Source of the DNA: Kribbella pittospori
GTDB lineage: Bacteria > Actinomycetota > Actinomycetes > Propionibacteriales > Kribbellaceae
Length of the DNA: 64,000 bases
Direction: 5' to 3'
Assembly (NCBI RefSeq): GCF_004331465.1
Contig: NZ_SJKB01000018.1
Coordinates: 1-64,000 of the forward strand
The translations under genes were made by a program, and so were the position numbers. A model generated the notes under the pieces. It was not told the origin of the DNA and did no database searches. It worked only from the letters and a program-made list of their open reading frames with translations. Shown piece after piece: positions 1 to 9,017 of this stretch. Numbering within the stretch: the first letter of the stretch is position 1; every line of letters starts with the position of its first letter.

Positions 1-93
1 GCGCCCTCGGCGGTCAGCCACCGGCCAGCGGTTCAACAAGAAGCCTCACCACACACTCCCCGAACTGGCTACTACTGAGGGGATGGTGCACCA
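1..93. other. upstream gap at window edge
   Basis: No gene is supported here. The last bases hold a GAGGGG ribosome-binding sequence (77-82) for the aldehyde dehydrogenase that follows. An ATG at 83 opens a frame that stops after four codons, so it is not the start. Confidence 0.6.
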
Positions 94-1560
94 GTGAGCT
101 CACTGACGAACCACGAGCGGTCTGTCGTTTCGGCCGTACCGACCGGGCTGTGGATCGGCGGCGACGTCGAACCGGGGTCGCGCGGCACTCTCGACGTACA
201 CGACCCGGCGACTGGCGACGTACTCGCGGAGGTCGCCGACGCGGGCGTGGACGACGCCGTGGCTGCACTCTCCTCGGCCGTCGCGGTGCAGACCGACTGG
301 GCGCGGACCTCTCCCCGGGAGCGCGGTGAGATCTTGCGGCGGGCGTACGAGTTGATGACAGCGCGGGCCGATGCGCTGGCGCTGTTGATGACGGTGGAGA
401 TGGGCAAGCCGCTGGCCGATGCCCGGGCGGAGGTGGCGTACGCGGCCGAGTTCCTGCGCTGGTACAGCGAGGAGGCGGTGCGCATCGCCGGTCGTTGGTC
501 GGTGGCGCCCGATGGGAACAGCCGGTTGCTGACCATGAAGCAGCCGGTCGGTCCTTGTCTGATGATCACGCCGTGGAACTTCCCGTTGGCGATGGGCACC
601 CGCAAGGTCGGGCCCGCGGTCGCGGCCGGCTGCACGATGGTGGTGAAGCCGGCCGCGCAGACGCCGTTGTCCATGTACGCCTTCGCAGCGCTGATGAAGG
701 AGGCGGGACTACCGGACGGCGTACTGAACGTTGTGACCGCATCGCGTAGCGGTGAGGTGATGGAACCGCTGATCCGGGATCCTCGGCTGCGCAAACTCAC
801 CTTCACCGGATCGACTGCCGTCGGACGGCGGTTGGTCGAGCAGTCGGCCACTCAGTTGCTGCGGGTCTCCATGGAGCTGGGCGGCAACGCGCCGTTCCTC
901 GTGCTCGCCGATGCCGACCTCGACGCGGCCGTCGAGGGGGCCATGGTGGCGAAGATGCGCAACATGGGCGAGGCCTGCACCGCCGCCAACCGTTTCCTCG
1001 TCCACGAGTCCGTCGCCGACGAATTCGCCGGCCGACTGGCGAACCGGATGGCGGCGCTCCGCGTTGGCCGCGGCACCGAGCCCGGCGTACAGGTCGGACC
1101 GTTGATCGACGAACCCGCGCAGGACAAGGTCGATGAGCTTGTCCAGGAAGCCGTCGACGGCGGCGCGAAGGTCCTCACCGGCGGCGGCCCGACGACACCA
1201 CCCGGCTGGTTCTACCAACCGACCGTCCTCACCGACGTGGCGCCAGACGCGCTCTGCCTCCGCGAGGAGATCTTCGGTCCCGTTGCTCCGGTCACCCGCT
1301 TCGCCACCACCGACGAAGCGCTCGCCTTGGCCAACGACACGGAGTACGGCCTGGTCGCCTACGCCTGCACCCGCGACCTGTCCACCGCCCTTCGCCTCTC
1401 CGAGGAACTGGACACCGGCATGGTCGGCATCAACCGCGGCGTCATCTCGAACGCCGCCGCCCCCTTCGGCGGCGTCAAACACTCCGGCTACGGCCGAGAA
1501 GGAGGCCCCGAAGGAATCCACGAATACCTCGAAACCAAATACGTCGGCCTGGACACCTGA
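94..1560 (+). CDS. NAD(P)-dependent aldehyde dehydrogenase, succinate-semialdehyde dehydrogenase-like
   Basis: 488 residues, the usual length for the aldehyde dehydrogenase superfamily. It should oxidise an aldehyde, probably succinate semialdehyde or a similar small one, to the acid in the cytoplasm. Visible signatures are TPWNFP with the oxyanion Asn162, the cofactor lysine K185 in VVKPA, the FTGST nucleotide-binding loop near 237-241, the general base Glu261 in MELGG, and the nucleophile Cys295 in GEACT. The GTG start at 94 is chosen because GAGGGG lies 11 bases upstream and the nearby ATG at 83 leads straight to a stop. The family is certain; the substrate is inferred from overall similarity to GabD-type enzymes. 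Confidence 0.9.
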   Translation: MSSLTNHERSVVSAVPTGLWIGGDVEPGSRGTLDVHDPATGDVLAEVADAGVDDAVAALSSAVAVQTDWARTSPRERGEILRRAYELMTARADALALLMTVEMGKPLADARAEVAYAAEFLRWYSEEAVRIAGRWSVAPDGNSRLLTMKQPVGPCLMITPWNFPLAMGTRKVGPAVAAGCTMVVKPAAQTPLSMYAFAALMKEAGLPDGVLNVVTASRSGEVMEPLIRDPRLRKLTFTGSTAVGRRLVEQSATQLLRVSMELGGNAPFLVLADADLDAAVEGAMVAKMRNMGEACTAANRFLVHESVADEFAGRLANRMAALRVGRGTEPGVQVGPLIDEPAQDKVDELVQEAVDGGAKVLTGGGPTTPPGWFYQPTVLTDVAPDALCLREEIFGPVAPVTRFATTDEALALANDTEYGLVAYACTRDLSTALRLSEELDTGMVGINRGVISNAAAPFGGVKHSGYGREGGPEGIHEYLETKYVGLDT

Positions 1561-1609
1561 GCGAAAAAGTCGGCTGACAGGTGGGTGTCGGGGCTGCATG
1601 CTTTGGGGC

Positions 1610-2458
1610 ATGGTGCGGGTGGCGGATGTGGAGAGGGACTACGGGGTCGTGGTCTCTGGGCTGCGGCCGCATGAGGGTGGGTTCGAGAGTGACTGCTGGG
1701 TGGCGGACGACACCTGGTTTGTCAAGATGTGGAAGCAGGCGGGCGTACCTACAGGATTGAGGATGCTGCATGAGCTGCGCGGGCTCGGGCTGCCGGTGCC
1801 GGAGGCGATTCCGGCGGTGTCGGGGGAGCTGTACGCAGTCTGCGCGGGCCGGCCGTACGCCGTGTTTCCCTACGTCCACGGTCGAGTCGGGACGGTGGAC
1901 GATTGGCAGACGACCGCGCAGGCGCTGCGGCAGCTCCATGAGCTTGACGTTCGGGTGGAGCTGCCGCCGTTCAGCATGGACGAGCGACACGTCCGGAAGC
2001 TCGCCCAGCGGCTCGATCACCCATGGATCGCGGATCGGCGGGACGAGGTGGCTGCGGCCGTACGCCGGATGGACGCCGCGGTCGAGCGGGCGCAGGCCAA
2101 GACGGTGCCCGAGATCATCTGCCACCTCGACTTCGGTGTGCACAACCTGATCCTGGACGACGACGGTCAGGTCGCGGCCGTCCTCGACTGGGAACAGGCC
2201 GTCATCGGTCCCCGGGAACACGACCTGTGGATCGCGGGCGACCTGCCGGAGCTCGAGTCCTTCCTCGACGAGTACGGCGCGTACGACCTCGACATCGATC
2301 ACCTCGAGTACGCCCTCCTGGCCCGCGGCCTCCGGGACATGGCCGCCCGCGTCCTCAACGACGTCGACCGGCCGGGAGTCGACACGTGGGGGTTCGACCG
2401 AATCGCCAGGCTGGACAGCGATCTGAAGCGCTTCCGCCCGTACTGCAGAGCAGCTTGA
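1610..2458 (+). CDS. aminoglycoside phosphotransferase (APH)-family kinase
   Basis: About 282 residues with the APH/choline-kinase fold. The catalytic Brenner motif H172-x-D174-x4-N179 (HLDFGVHN) and the metal-binding D193-W-E195 are intact, so it is probably an active small-molecule kinase. Nothing identifies the substrate, and aminoglycoside resistance should not be assumed. The start could be the ATG at 1598 or at 1610; neither has a well-spaced ribosome-binding site, and 1610 fits the family N-terminus better. It is followed 5 bases later by a methyltransferase on the same strand, suggesting co-transcription. Confidence 0.75.
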   Translation: MVRVADVERDYGVVVSGLRPHEGGFESDCWVADDTWFVKMWKQAGVPTGLRMLHELRGLGLPVPEAIPAVSGELYAVCAGRPYAVFPYVHGRVGTVDDWQTTAQALRQLHELDVRVELPPFSMDERHVRKLAQRLDHPWIADRRDEVAAAVRRMDAAVERAQAKTVPEIICHLDFGVHNLILDDDGQVAAVLDWEQAVIGPREHDLWIAGDLPELESFLDEYGAYDLDIDHLEYALLARGLRDMAARVLNDVDRPGVDTWGFDRIARLDSDLKRFRPYCRAA

Positions 2459-2463
2459 GAGAC

Positions 2464-3225
2464 ATGAGCGTCGACCGGGAGGAGCTGCTGGCGGCGTGGC
2501 GCGTCGAGGAGGAGCGGCACCGCGAGGGCTGGGATTTCTCCTACCTGCAAGGGCGGCTCACCGAAGAGGAACCGCCGTGGGACTTCGACACCTCCTGCCG
2601 TACGGCGCTGAGGGAAGCCGAACACGTTCTGGACCTGGGGACGGGCGGTGGTGAGCGCCTGCTGAGTCTGGCGGACGATCTGCCGGCGGATGTGATCGCG
2701 ACCGAGGGATGGGAGCCGAACGTCCCGATCGCGGCCGCCCGGTTGGCGCCGCGCGGGATCCCGGTGGTGCGGTATGACCCGGAGACGCCCGACGAGGCGA
2801 TGCCGTTCGAGGCCGGCCAGTTCGACCTGGTGCTCAACCGGCACGAGGCCCTCGATGCGCGCGAGCTGTACCGCGTGCTCGCACCCGGCGGCGTCTTCCT
2901 CACCCAGCAGGTCGGTGGCGACGACTTCACCGAAGCACACGAGATCTTCGGTAGCCCAGCGTCGTACCCGGACCACACCCTCGACAACATCGCGACCAGC
3001 CTCCGCGAAGCAGGCTTCCTGATCGAGGACAGCGCCGAGTGGAAGGGCCGCATGGTCTTCCACGACATCGGCGCCCTCGTCTACTACTTCAACCTCGTCC
3101 CCTGGGACGTCCCCAACGACTTCGCGGTCGACCGGTACGCCGACACTCTCCTCGATCTCCACCAGCGCCCACCCACGTTCACCAAATCCCGCTTCTGGCT
3201 CCGAGCGGTGAAGCCAGAGCCCTAG
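2464..3225 (+). CDS. SAM-dependent methyltransferase
   Basis: 253 residues, class I methyltransferase. The glycine-rich SAM-binding motif VLDLGTGGG lies at residues 55-63, followed by an acidic strand end (VIATEG) and the later FDLVLNRHEAL segment typical of motif IV. The start is the ATG 5 bases after the phosphotransferase stop. A weak GAGAG precedes it. The substrate is unknown; the coupling with a small-molecule kinase suggests the pair modifies related compounds, but that is only context. Confidence 0.8.
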   Translation: MSVDREELLAAWRVEEERHREGWDFSYLQGRLTEEEPPWDFDTSCRTALREAEHVLDLGTGGGERLLSLADDLPADVIATEGWEPNVPIAAARLAPRGIPVVRYDPETPDEAMPFEAGQFDLVLNRHEALDARELYRVLAPGGVFLTQQVGGDDFTEAHEIFGSPASYPDHTLDNIATSLREAGFLIEDSAEWKGRMVFHDIGALVYYFNLVPWDVPNDFAVDRYADTLLDLHQRPPTFTKSRFWLRAVKPEP

Positions 3226-3234
3226 AATCCGCGC

Positions 3235-3924
3235 ATGGGTGTCAGCGTGGAGGTTGGCGAGCAGAGCGCGTATCTGGCTCGGGTGGGGCACGCCGGGATG
3301 TTGTTGCTGCCAATGATCACCGGGATCGGGGAGCAGGTCCGGGCCTGGGCGGACGAGTTGGCGGGGGAGGGGATCACCGCGCTGGCGTGGGATCCGTTCA
3401 AAGGGCGCAGTACGGACAACTCGACCCGGCCGGAGCTCAGTGCGCTGTTGCAGGAGATGGACGACGACCAAGCGTTGGCCGAGCAGCGGGAGTTGCTCGA
3501 CTACCTGTTCGGGGAGCTCGGCTGCACCAAGGTCGGCGTGATCGGCTGGTGCCTGGGTGGGCGGTTCGCGTTCCTGCTGGCTGCGCGGGACCAGCGGGTG
3601 GCGAGTGTGGTCGCGTTCCACCCGACGGTCCCGTCGGACATGCCGCCGCATCACACGTACGACGCGATCGCCGAAGCCGGTGGGATCACGGCGCCGGTGC
3701 TGGTGAGCTACCCGAGCGCGGACACCGCCGTACCGAATGCTGACTTCGAGGCGTTGCAGACGGTCCTGCAGGCGCGACCGGCCGGCGCGACCTTCGCGCA
3801 GTACTTCCCGGGCGCGGACCACGGCTTCTCGGACAAGGGCCGCCACGACAAACCCGTCAACGCCGACGCGTTCCGGCTGGCCTGGCCACAGGCCCTCGCC
3901 TTCATGCGAACGACGACCAGCTGA
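3235..3924 (+). CDS. dienelactone hydrolase family protein
   Basis: 229 residues, alpha/beta hydrolase of the dienelactone hydrolase type. The nucleophile is Cys106 in GWCLGG, as in carboxymethylenebutenolidase, rather than the serine of ordinary esterases. A late His196 in GADHGF and an acid near D163 complete the likely triad. These enzymes open lactone rings or cleave small esters in the cytoplasm. The gene starts 9 bases after the methyltransferase and ends 1 base before the convergent AraC gene, so it may be the last member of a three-gene transcript. Confidence 0.82.
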   Translation: MGVSVEVGEQSAYLARVGHAGMLLLPMITGIGEQVRAWADELAGEGITALAWDPFKGRSTDNSTRPELSALLQEMDDDQALAEQRELLDYLFGELGCTKVGVIGWCLGGRFAFLLAARDQRVASVVAFHPTVPSDMPPHHTYDAIAEAGGITAPVLVSYPSADTAVPNADFEALQTVLQARPAGATFAQYFPGADHGFSDKGRHDKPVNADAFRLAWPQALAFMRTTTS

Positions 3925-3925
3925 C

Positions 3926-4858
3926 TCAAGCCGCGCGGCGGTGCGCGGTCGGCGTCGTACCGCGGACGCGTTTGAAGGCGACGCTCAGAGCGAATGCGTT
4001 CGCGTAGCCGACTCGCCGGGCGATGGTCTCGACCGTGTCCTTGGTCGCGCGCAGCTGATCGGCGGCCAGCGTGATGCGCCACCCGGTCAGGTAGCTCATC
4101 GGCGCCTCACCCACGAGTGCGGTGAACCGTCGAGCCAGCGAGGCCCGCGACACCCCGACCCGATCCGCGAGCTCGGTGACGTTCCACGGGTACGCCGGAT
4201 CCTCGTGCAGTAACCGCAACGCCGTACCGGCCACCGGATCGGTCTGCGCCTGGTACCACCCCGGCGCATGGGACTCCGGCCGCGCGAACCACGCGCGCAA
4301 CGTGGTGATCAGCGCAAGGTCGAGCCACCGATCCAGCACACTCTGCTGGCCTGGCGCATCCCGCTGGATCTCCCCGATCACCATGTCCGTGACGGGACCC
4401 GCGATCTCGGCGGCCGGTACGACGAGCACCGGCGGAAGCGCCGTGACGAGCCGCCGACTGACATCCCCCGCCAGCTGGTAGGTGCCGCTAGCAACCATCA
4501 CCGCACCGGACGCGCGACTGCCGTACGTCCGCACGCCAAGCCGGGCGGAGTAGTCAGCCGGTGCCCCAGGCAACGGTTCGCACACGCCGCCGGGATGGAT
4601 CCGCAACTGTGGCGCGGTCTCGACAGTGTCGCCCACGACGTACGGTGATGATCCGGTGAAGATCGCGACATCGCCCTCGTCCATCCGCACCGGCTCGACC
4701 CCGTTGCGCGTGACCCAACCCGACCCGCGAACCAGGGTGGCCAGCGCGAGCGGAGCCTCGTCGCGGATCTCGATCGCCCACGGCGGATCCAGGATCGTCA
4801 GGTTGAACACCCCGTCCCGGGCGCGGGTCCCGGCCAGCAGGTCGTCGAGCACGTCCAT
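3926..4858 (-). CDS. AraC-family transcriptional regulator with N-terminal cupin domain
   Basis: 310 residues. The N-terminal half is a cupin-like sensing domain of the AraC_binding type, and the C-terminal 100 residues hold two helix-turn-helix motifs (LADRVGVSRASLARRF, then IARRVGYANAFALSVAFKR). An upstream in-frame ATG at 4876 would add six residues; 4858 is taken as the start. It is divergent from an NmrA-like reductase 90 bases away, a common pairing in which the regulator controls the reductase. A perfect AACCATGGTT palindrome lies between them. Confidence 0.85.
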   Translation of the reverse strand: MDVLDDLLAGTRARDGVFNLTILDPPWAIEIRDEAPLALATLVRGSGWVTRNGVEPVRMDEGDVAIFTGSSPYVVGDTVETAPQLRIHPGGVCEPLPGAPADYSARLGVRTYGSRASGAVMVASGTYQLAGDVSRRLVTALPPVLVVPAAEIAGPVTDMVIGEIQRDAPGQQSVLDRWLDLALITTLRAWFARPESHAPGWYQAQTDPVAGTALRLLHEDPAYPWNVTELADRVGVSRASLARRFTALVGEAPMSYLTGWRITLAADQLRATKDTVETIARRVGYANAFALSVAFKRVRGTTPTAHRRAA

Positions 4859-4908
4859 GTCCGCAGCGTACGGCATGTGAGCGTCTCGGACATTGAATTG
4901 CGCCGAAC

Positions 4909-4918
4909 AACCATGGTT
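4909..4918. promoter_or_regulatory. palindrome in the AraC/NmrA divergent promoter region
   Basis: The 10-base palindrome AACCATGGTT sits in the 90-base gap between the two divergent starts. It is short, so its role as operator is only a suggestion. Confidence 0.3.
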
Positions 4919-4948
4919 CGTCTCATCGAATCCGGCTGAACTAGAGCC

Positions 4949-5794
4949 ATGACAACAACACCGATTCTCATCCTGGGTGGTAAGGGCAAGACCGGTCGCC
5001 GCGTCGTCGAGCAACTCGAGGCCCGTGGCGTCCCGTACCGGCTGGCGTCCCGGTCGAGCGAGCAGCGCTTCGACTGGTACGACGACAGCACCTGGCCGGC
5101 AACGATCGCCGGTGCCGACACGGCGTACCTGGCGCCGCCCGTCGGCCCGACCGGACTTGCGCAGGCCGGCCGGTTCATCAAGGAAGCTGCGGCCCAAGGT
5201 CTTCGCCGAGTGGTCCTGCTGTCCGGCCGCGGCGTCGGCAGCCCCGGTCGCGACTTCGCCGTGTACGACGGACAGCTCGACCTGGAGCACGCGGTGCAGG
5301 CGAGCGGCGCGGACTGGACCATCGTCCAGCCGGCCTGGTTCGCGCAGGGCTTCAGCGAGGACTTCCTCCGGGCTCACGTCCAGGCCAGCGAGATCCGCGT
5401 CTCCGCGGGCACTGGTGGCGAGGCCTGGATCGACACCAACGACGTCGGCGACGTGATGGCCGCCGCGCTGCTCGACGAGGCGTACACGGGCCAGGTGATC
5501 GCGGTGTCGGGCCCGCGCCCGCTCACCATGACCGAGGTTGCCGCCGAGATCTCGGCCGCCGTCGGCCGCACGATCGAGTACGTCGATGTCGAGCCGGAGG
5601 TCCACGTCGAGGAACTCCGCGAAGACGGTCTGCCCCAGGAGGAGGCCGAGGCTGTTCGCGACCTGTTCGCCGTGATCCGCAACCACCGCTCGGAGTACGT
5701 CTCCGACGGAGTCCAGCGGGTCCTCGGCCGGCCGCCGCGCGACTTCGCCGACTGGGCCCGCGAGACCGCCGCGACCGGCGTCTGGGCGGAGTGA
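4949..5794 (+). CDS. NmrA-like NAD(P)-binding oxidoreductase
   Basis: 281 residues, atypical short-chain dehydrogenase of the NmrA/ergot-alkaloid-protein type. The dinucleotide-binding motif is ILGGKGKTGRRV near residue 6. The segment WTIVQPAWFAQGF near 130 is typical of the family. It lacks the classical YxxxK catalytic pair, so it may be a redox sensor or an NADPH-quinone/azo reductase. It is divergent from an AraC regulator. The element of inverted repeats at 5801 begins 7 bases after the stop. Confidence 0.82.
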   Translation: MTTTPILILGGKGKTGRRVVEQLEARGVPYRLASRSSEQRFDWYDDSTWPATIAGADTAYLAPPVGPTGLAQAGRFIKEAAAQGLRRVVLLSGRGVGSPGRDFAVYDGQLDLEHAVQASGADWTIVQPAWFAQGFSEDFLRAHVQASEIRVSAGTGGEAWIDTNDVGDVMAAALLDEAYTGQVIAVSGPRPLTMTEVAAEISAAVGRTIEYVDVEPEVHVEELREDGLPQEEAEAVRDLFAVIRNHRSEYVSDGVQRVLGRPPRDFADWARETAATGVWAE

Positions 5795-5800
5795 ACCTCA

Positions 5801-5874
5801 GGCACTCAACAACCCATGCTTCGCGGGTGGTCGCACGCTCACGCGACCACCCGCGAAGTCAGTTGATGAGTGCC
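5801..5874. repeat. inverted-repeat element, copy 1
   Basis: 74 bases. Outer arms GGCACTCAACAAC (5801-5813) and GTTGATGAGTGCC (5862-5874) are inverted copies with one mismatch. Inside them is a perfect 16-bp stem (5819-5834 with 5843-5858) closing an 8-base loop. It lies between two convergent genes and could stop transcription both ways. A second copy with the same outer arms is at 41091. It resembles a REP- or MITE-like unit, but no known family was recognised. Confidence 0.75.
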
Positions 5875-5885
5875 GGCGGTCCGGG

Positions 5886-7049
5886 TCAGTGCTGCATCGC
5901 GGTCCACTCGTCGTGGGTCAGATCCTTGATCTCGCCCGTGCCGGCCTTGGGTTGGACCGTCGTACCACCACCGACGGCTCCGCCGCCGAAGATGAGGCTG
6001 GCCCAGTTGTTCTGGGCGGTCAGCGACGTCCTGGCGTTGTCGTCGTTGATGTCGGCCCTGGCTGTGTCCGCGGTGTCACCGTCACAGTTCCAGTCGATCG
6101 GGCCGCTGGCCGCACCGGACGTCGTACGGTTCGAACCGTTCGGGCACTTCCACATCGTCTTGAAGGCCGCCGCTGAGCTGCCGAGACCGGCGGACTCCTT
6201 CAGGCCGGCCTCGTTCAGCGCCGGCGGGGCGACGTTCGAATAGCCCCAGTAGAGGCTGCCGTCGGACTTCAGTACGCCGCCGAGCTGGAAGAAGTAGTTC
6301 ATCACGCTCAGGTAGTTCGGCTTGTAGTTCACGTTGTCGGTGCCGCCGTGCTTCAGGCCGATGTTGTGGCCGAACTCGTGCACGAACGTGCCGACGTTGT
6401 AGTTGTCGGTCGCGTTCCAGCTGCACTTCGGGCCGACCGTGACGATGAACGTGTCGTTCGGGATGTTGAAGGCCTGGCCGCTGCTGCAGCCGCCGTCGTA
6501 GCTGTCGCCCCAGATCATGTAGTAGAAGACGGCCTTGCGCACCGAGGCGAAGTTGGCGGCCTTGATCGCGTTGGTCTGGGTGGCCGACGGGTTGAGGTCG
6601 GCGTCGTACGGGACCTGGTTGCCGCCGCCGAGGTCGTACTTCGTTCCGCGGGCGGAGCCGGCGTCGAGGTGGACCCGGATGCCGGTGCTGCCGTCCGGGT
6701 TACTGACGGGGGCGGTGGCGTAGACCTGCACGATCCGGTCGAGCGCGGCGGTGCTGGCGAGCCGGCCGTCCATGTAGTCCATCTCGACGAACAGGTCCTT
6801 CTTGTTCGGCGTCGCGCCCATCGCGGGCAGGTCCACGTCGACCACGCCGTCGCCGTTGGCGTCGTACCCGTTGGTCTCCCAGGCGTCGGGGAGTGCGTCC
6901 CCGTCGGAGTCGGTCGCGGCCACGACCTGAGGGCTGCGGGCAGACGGTTCGTCGGAAGACCGGGGTACGGCCGCCGCCGCGCTCGTGGCGGCGAGCGCGG
7001 CGACGGCCAGGGAACTGAACAGGGTGAGAAGCGCAGGGCGGGGCCTCAT
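5886..7049 (-). CDS. secreted metzincin-type zinc metalloprotease
   Basis: 387 residues with a clear signal peptide (RPRP then a hydrophobic run, Ala-rich cleavage region near residue 27). Zinc site HEFGHNIGLKH at residues 224-234 plus the Met-turn SVMNY at 248-252 place it among metzincins. Residues 47-73 hold DSDGDALPD and DANGDGVVD, calcium-binding loops of the thrombospondin/EF type. So a calcium-stabilised extracellular protease is likely. No propeptide cysteine switch was noted. It stands alone, downstream of a repeat element. Confidence 0.85.
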   Translation of the reverse strand: MRPRPALLTLFSSLAVAALAATSAAAAVPRSSDEPSARSPQVVAATDSDGDALPDAWETNGYDANGDGVVDVDLPAMGATPNKKDLFVEMDYMDGRLASTAALDRIVQVYATAPVSNPDGSTGIRVHLDAGSARGTKYDLGGGNQVPYDADLNPSATQTNAIKAANFASVRKAVFYYMIWGDSYDGGCSSGQAFNIPNDTFIVTVGPKCSWNATDNYNVGTFVHEFGHNIGLKHGGTDNVNYKPNYLSVMNYFFQLGGVLKSDGSLYWGYSNVAPPALNEAGLKESAGLGSSAAAFKTMWKCPNGSNRTTSGAASGPIDWNCDGDTADTARADINDDNARTSLTAQNNWASLIFGGGAVGGGTTVQPKAGTGEIKDLTHDEWTAMQH

Positions 7050-7142
7050 CAGATCTCCTTGTGGGCGGTGGGTGATCTGCCCGCTACCGTAGGTGATCCA
7101 CTTCGCCTTGCGCGGCCCAGCAGAGCCAGTGGCCCAATTGGG

Positions 7143-7958
7143 TCAGCCGGCCGAGCGGAGCATCGACCGGATGCCGACGCTCAGCCCGAGGGCGGCTGTG
7201 ACGATCGCCGCGACCCAGCCCCAGAGCACCGCGGTGGTCAGTACGTCGCCGGAGAACAGCGCTCGTTCCGCGTCGACGACGTACGAGAGCGGGTCGAACT
7301 TCGCCGCGACCTTCATCCAGCCCGGCCCGGTCTCCAGCGGCAGCAGCATCCCCGACAGGATCATCACCGGGAACAGGAACGTCTGCTGCACCACCCAGAA
7401 CATCCAGTCCTGCTTGCGGACCGCGATCGCCAGCGCATAGCTGAACGAGCCAAGGCCGATGCCGAACAGCGCGAGCAACGCCATCCCGACCACCGCGCCA
7501 CCGAGGTGCAGGTCGAACGCGAACGGCGTCATCACCGCGATCACGATGACCGCCTGGCCGAACAGCGGCACCATCTCCTTCAGTGCCCGTCCGATCAGCA
7601 GCGAGGACCGCGACAGCGGCGTGACCAGCATCCGTTCGTGCGCGCCGGTCTGGAACTCGAACAACAGGTTCGCGCCGGTGGTCGACGTACCGAACAGCGT
7701 CGTCATCACCAGGATCGACGGGACGAACCACTGCCAGACGCCGTCGCCGAACGCACCGCCCATCGATCCGGACAGCAGCGGCCCGAACAGGACCAGGAAC
7801 ACCAGCGGCTGGATCATCCCGAACAGCAACGAGAACGGATCCCGCAATACCGGCTTGAGCTCGCGCATCATCACGATCTTGATGTCGCGCACCAGACTGC
7901 GCCTCGGCTGGTCCTGGGTCGCGGTGAGGTTGACGGGGGACAGGGTGAGCGTGGTCAT
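7143..7958 (-). CDS. ABC-2 type transporter permease, DrrB-like
   Basis: 271 residues with about six membrane segments and the ABC-2 membrane domain. It pairs with the ATPase encoded just upstream; the ATPase TGA and this ATG share one base (TGATG), so the two are translationally coupled. DrrAB-type pumps export drugs or lipophilic natural products. The substrate is unknown. A WYL-domain regulator is divergently encoded next to the ATPase and may control the pump. Confidence 0.88.
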   Translation of the reverse strand: MTTLTLSPVNLTATQDQPRRSLVRDIKIVMMRELKPVLRDPFSLLFGMIQPLVFLVLFGPLLSGSMGGAFGDGVWQWFVPSILVMTTLFGTSTTGANLLFEFQTGAHERMLVTPLSRSSLLIGRALKEMVPLFGQAVIVIAVMTPFAFDLHLGGAVVGMALLALFGIGLGSFSYALAIAVRKQDWMFWVVQQTFLFPVMILSGMLLPLETGPGWMKVAAKFDPLSYVVDAERALFSGDVLTTAVLWGWVAAIVTAALGLSVGIRSMLRSAG

Positions 7959-8929
7959 CAGGCGGCCTTTCCGTTGGTGTCGGCCTCGCGCAGGCTGCGG
8001 CCGGTCAGGTTCAGGAACACGTCGTCGAGGGTCGGGCGATGCACCTGCGCCGCCGCGACCGGTAGGCCGTACTGCTGGGCTGCGGTGATCAGTTCGGGCA
8101 GTGCTGCCGGTCCGTCCGCGACCCGGACACTGAGCTCGTCGCCGACGGCAACCACTTCACGGGCACCGGGCAACTTCTCGGCGAGCTCGGCCAGCTTCGG
8201 AAGGTTGCTTGGAGCAACGGCGATGGCGAGCCGGTCGCCGGCCAGCTTGGCCTTGAGCGCGTTCGCGGTGTCGTCCGCGATCACCTCGCCGTGGTCCACC
8301 ACGACCACCCGCTCGGCCATCGAGTCGGCCTCGTCCAGGTAGTGCGTGGTCAGCACGATCGTCATCGAGTACTGCTCGCGCATCCGCAGGATGTGGTCCC
8401 ACAGGTTGGCCCGGTTCTGTGGGTCGAGACCGGTCGATGGCTCGTCCAGGAACAGCAGCTTCGGAGCGTGCACGAGTCCCATTGCGACATCGAGCCGGCG
8501 ACGCTGACCTCCGGACAGTTCGGACACCTTGCGGCCGGCGAGTTCGGTCAGCTCGAGCGCATCCAGCAGTTCGCCCGTACGCCGCTTGGCTGCGCGCCGG
8601 TCGAGTCCGTAGATGACGCCTTGACCGACCAGTTCGTCGCCGGCCCGCTGGTTGTGGCCCGCGCCGTTGCCCTGGCCGACGTACCCGATCCGGCGGCGTA
8701 CGTGGCTGGGGTCCGCGGTCACGTCGTACCCGGCGACCGTCGCCGTCCCCGACGTCGGGGTGATCAGGGTGGTGAGCATCCGCAGCGTGGTGGTCTTGCC
8801 GGCGCCGTTCGGGCCGAGGACGGCGACGAGCTCGCCGGGCTCGACGTCCAGGCTGATGCCGCGGACCGCGTGCACTGTCTCGGTACGGCTCACCACGAAG
8901 TCGCGGGTGAGATGTCGGGTGCTGATCAC
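7958..8929 (-). CDS. ABC transporter ATP-binding protein, DrrA-like
   Basis: 323 residues. Walker A GPNGAGKT at 39-46, signature LSGGQ, Walker B LLFLDEP followed by the C-terminal DrrA-type extension. The GTG at 8929 is chosen over longer forms because AAGGAG lies 5 bases before it and the protein then begins exactly at the family N-terminus. It energises the coupled permease at 7143. A daunorubicin-resistance-like exporter is the closest family, but that does not identify the substrate. Confidence 0.88.
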   Translation of the reverse strand: MISTRHLTRDFVVSRTETVHAVRGISLDVEPGELVAVLGPNGAGKTTTLRMLTTLITPTSGTATVAGYDVTADPSHVRRRIGYVGQGNGAGHNQRAGDELVGQGVIYGLDRRAAKRRTGELLDALELTELAGRKVSELSGGQRRRLDVAMGLVHAPKLLFLDEPSTGLDPQNRANLWDHILRMREQYSMTIVLTTHYLDEADSMAERVVVVDHGEVIADDTANALKAKLAGDRLAIAVAPSNLPKLAELAEKLPGAREVVAVGDELSVRVADGPAALPELITAAQQYGLPVAAAQVHRPTLDDVFLNLTGRSLREADTNGKAA

Positions 8930-9017
8930 GATGTCTCCTTCGGTCTTGGCTTGATGCCTCAGACATTTCCAGCAGTAGCGGACAGATTCTGGCCGCTTCT
9001 TCTGGCAATCTGGAGTC

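Noticed and set aside
1610..2458. Aminoglycoside resistance
   Set aside because: The APH fold and catalytic motifs alone do not show antibiotic substrate use.
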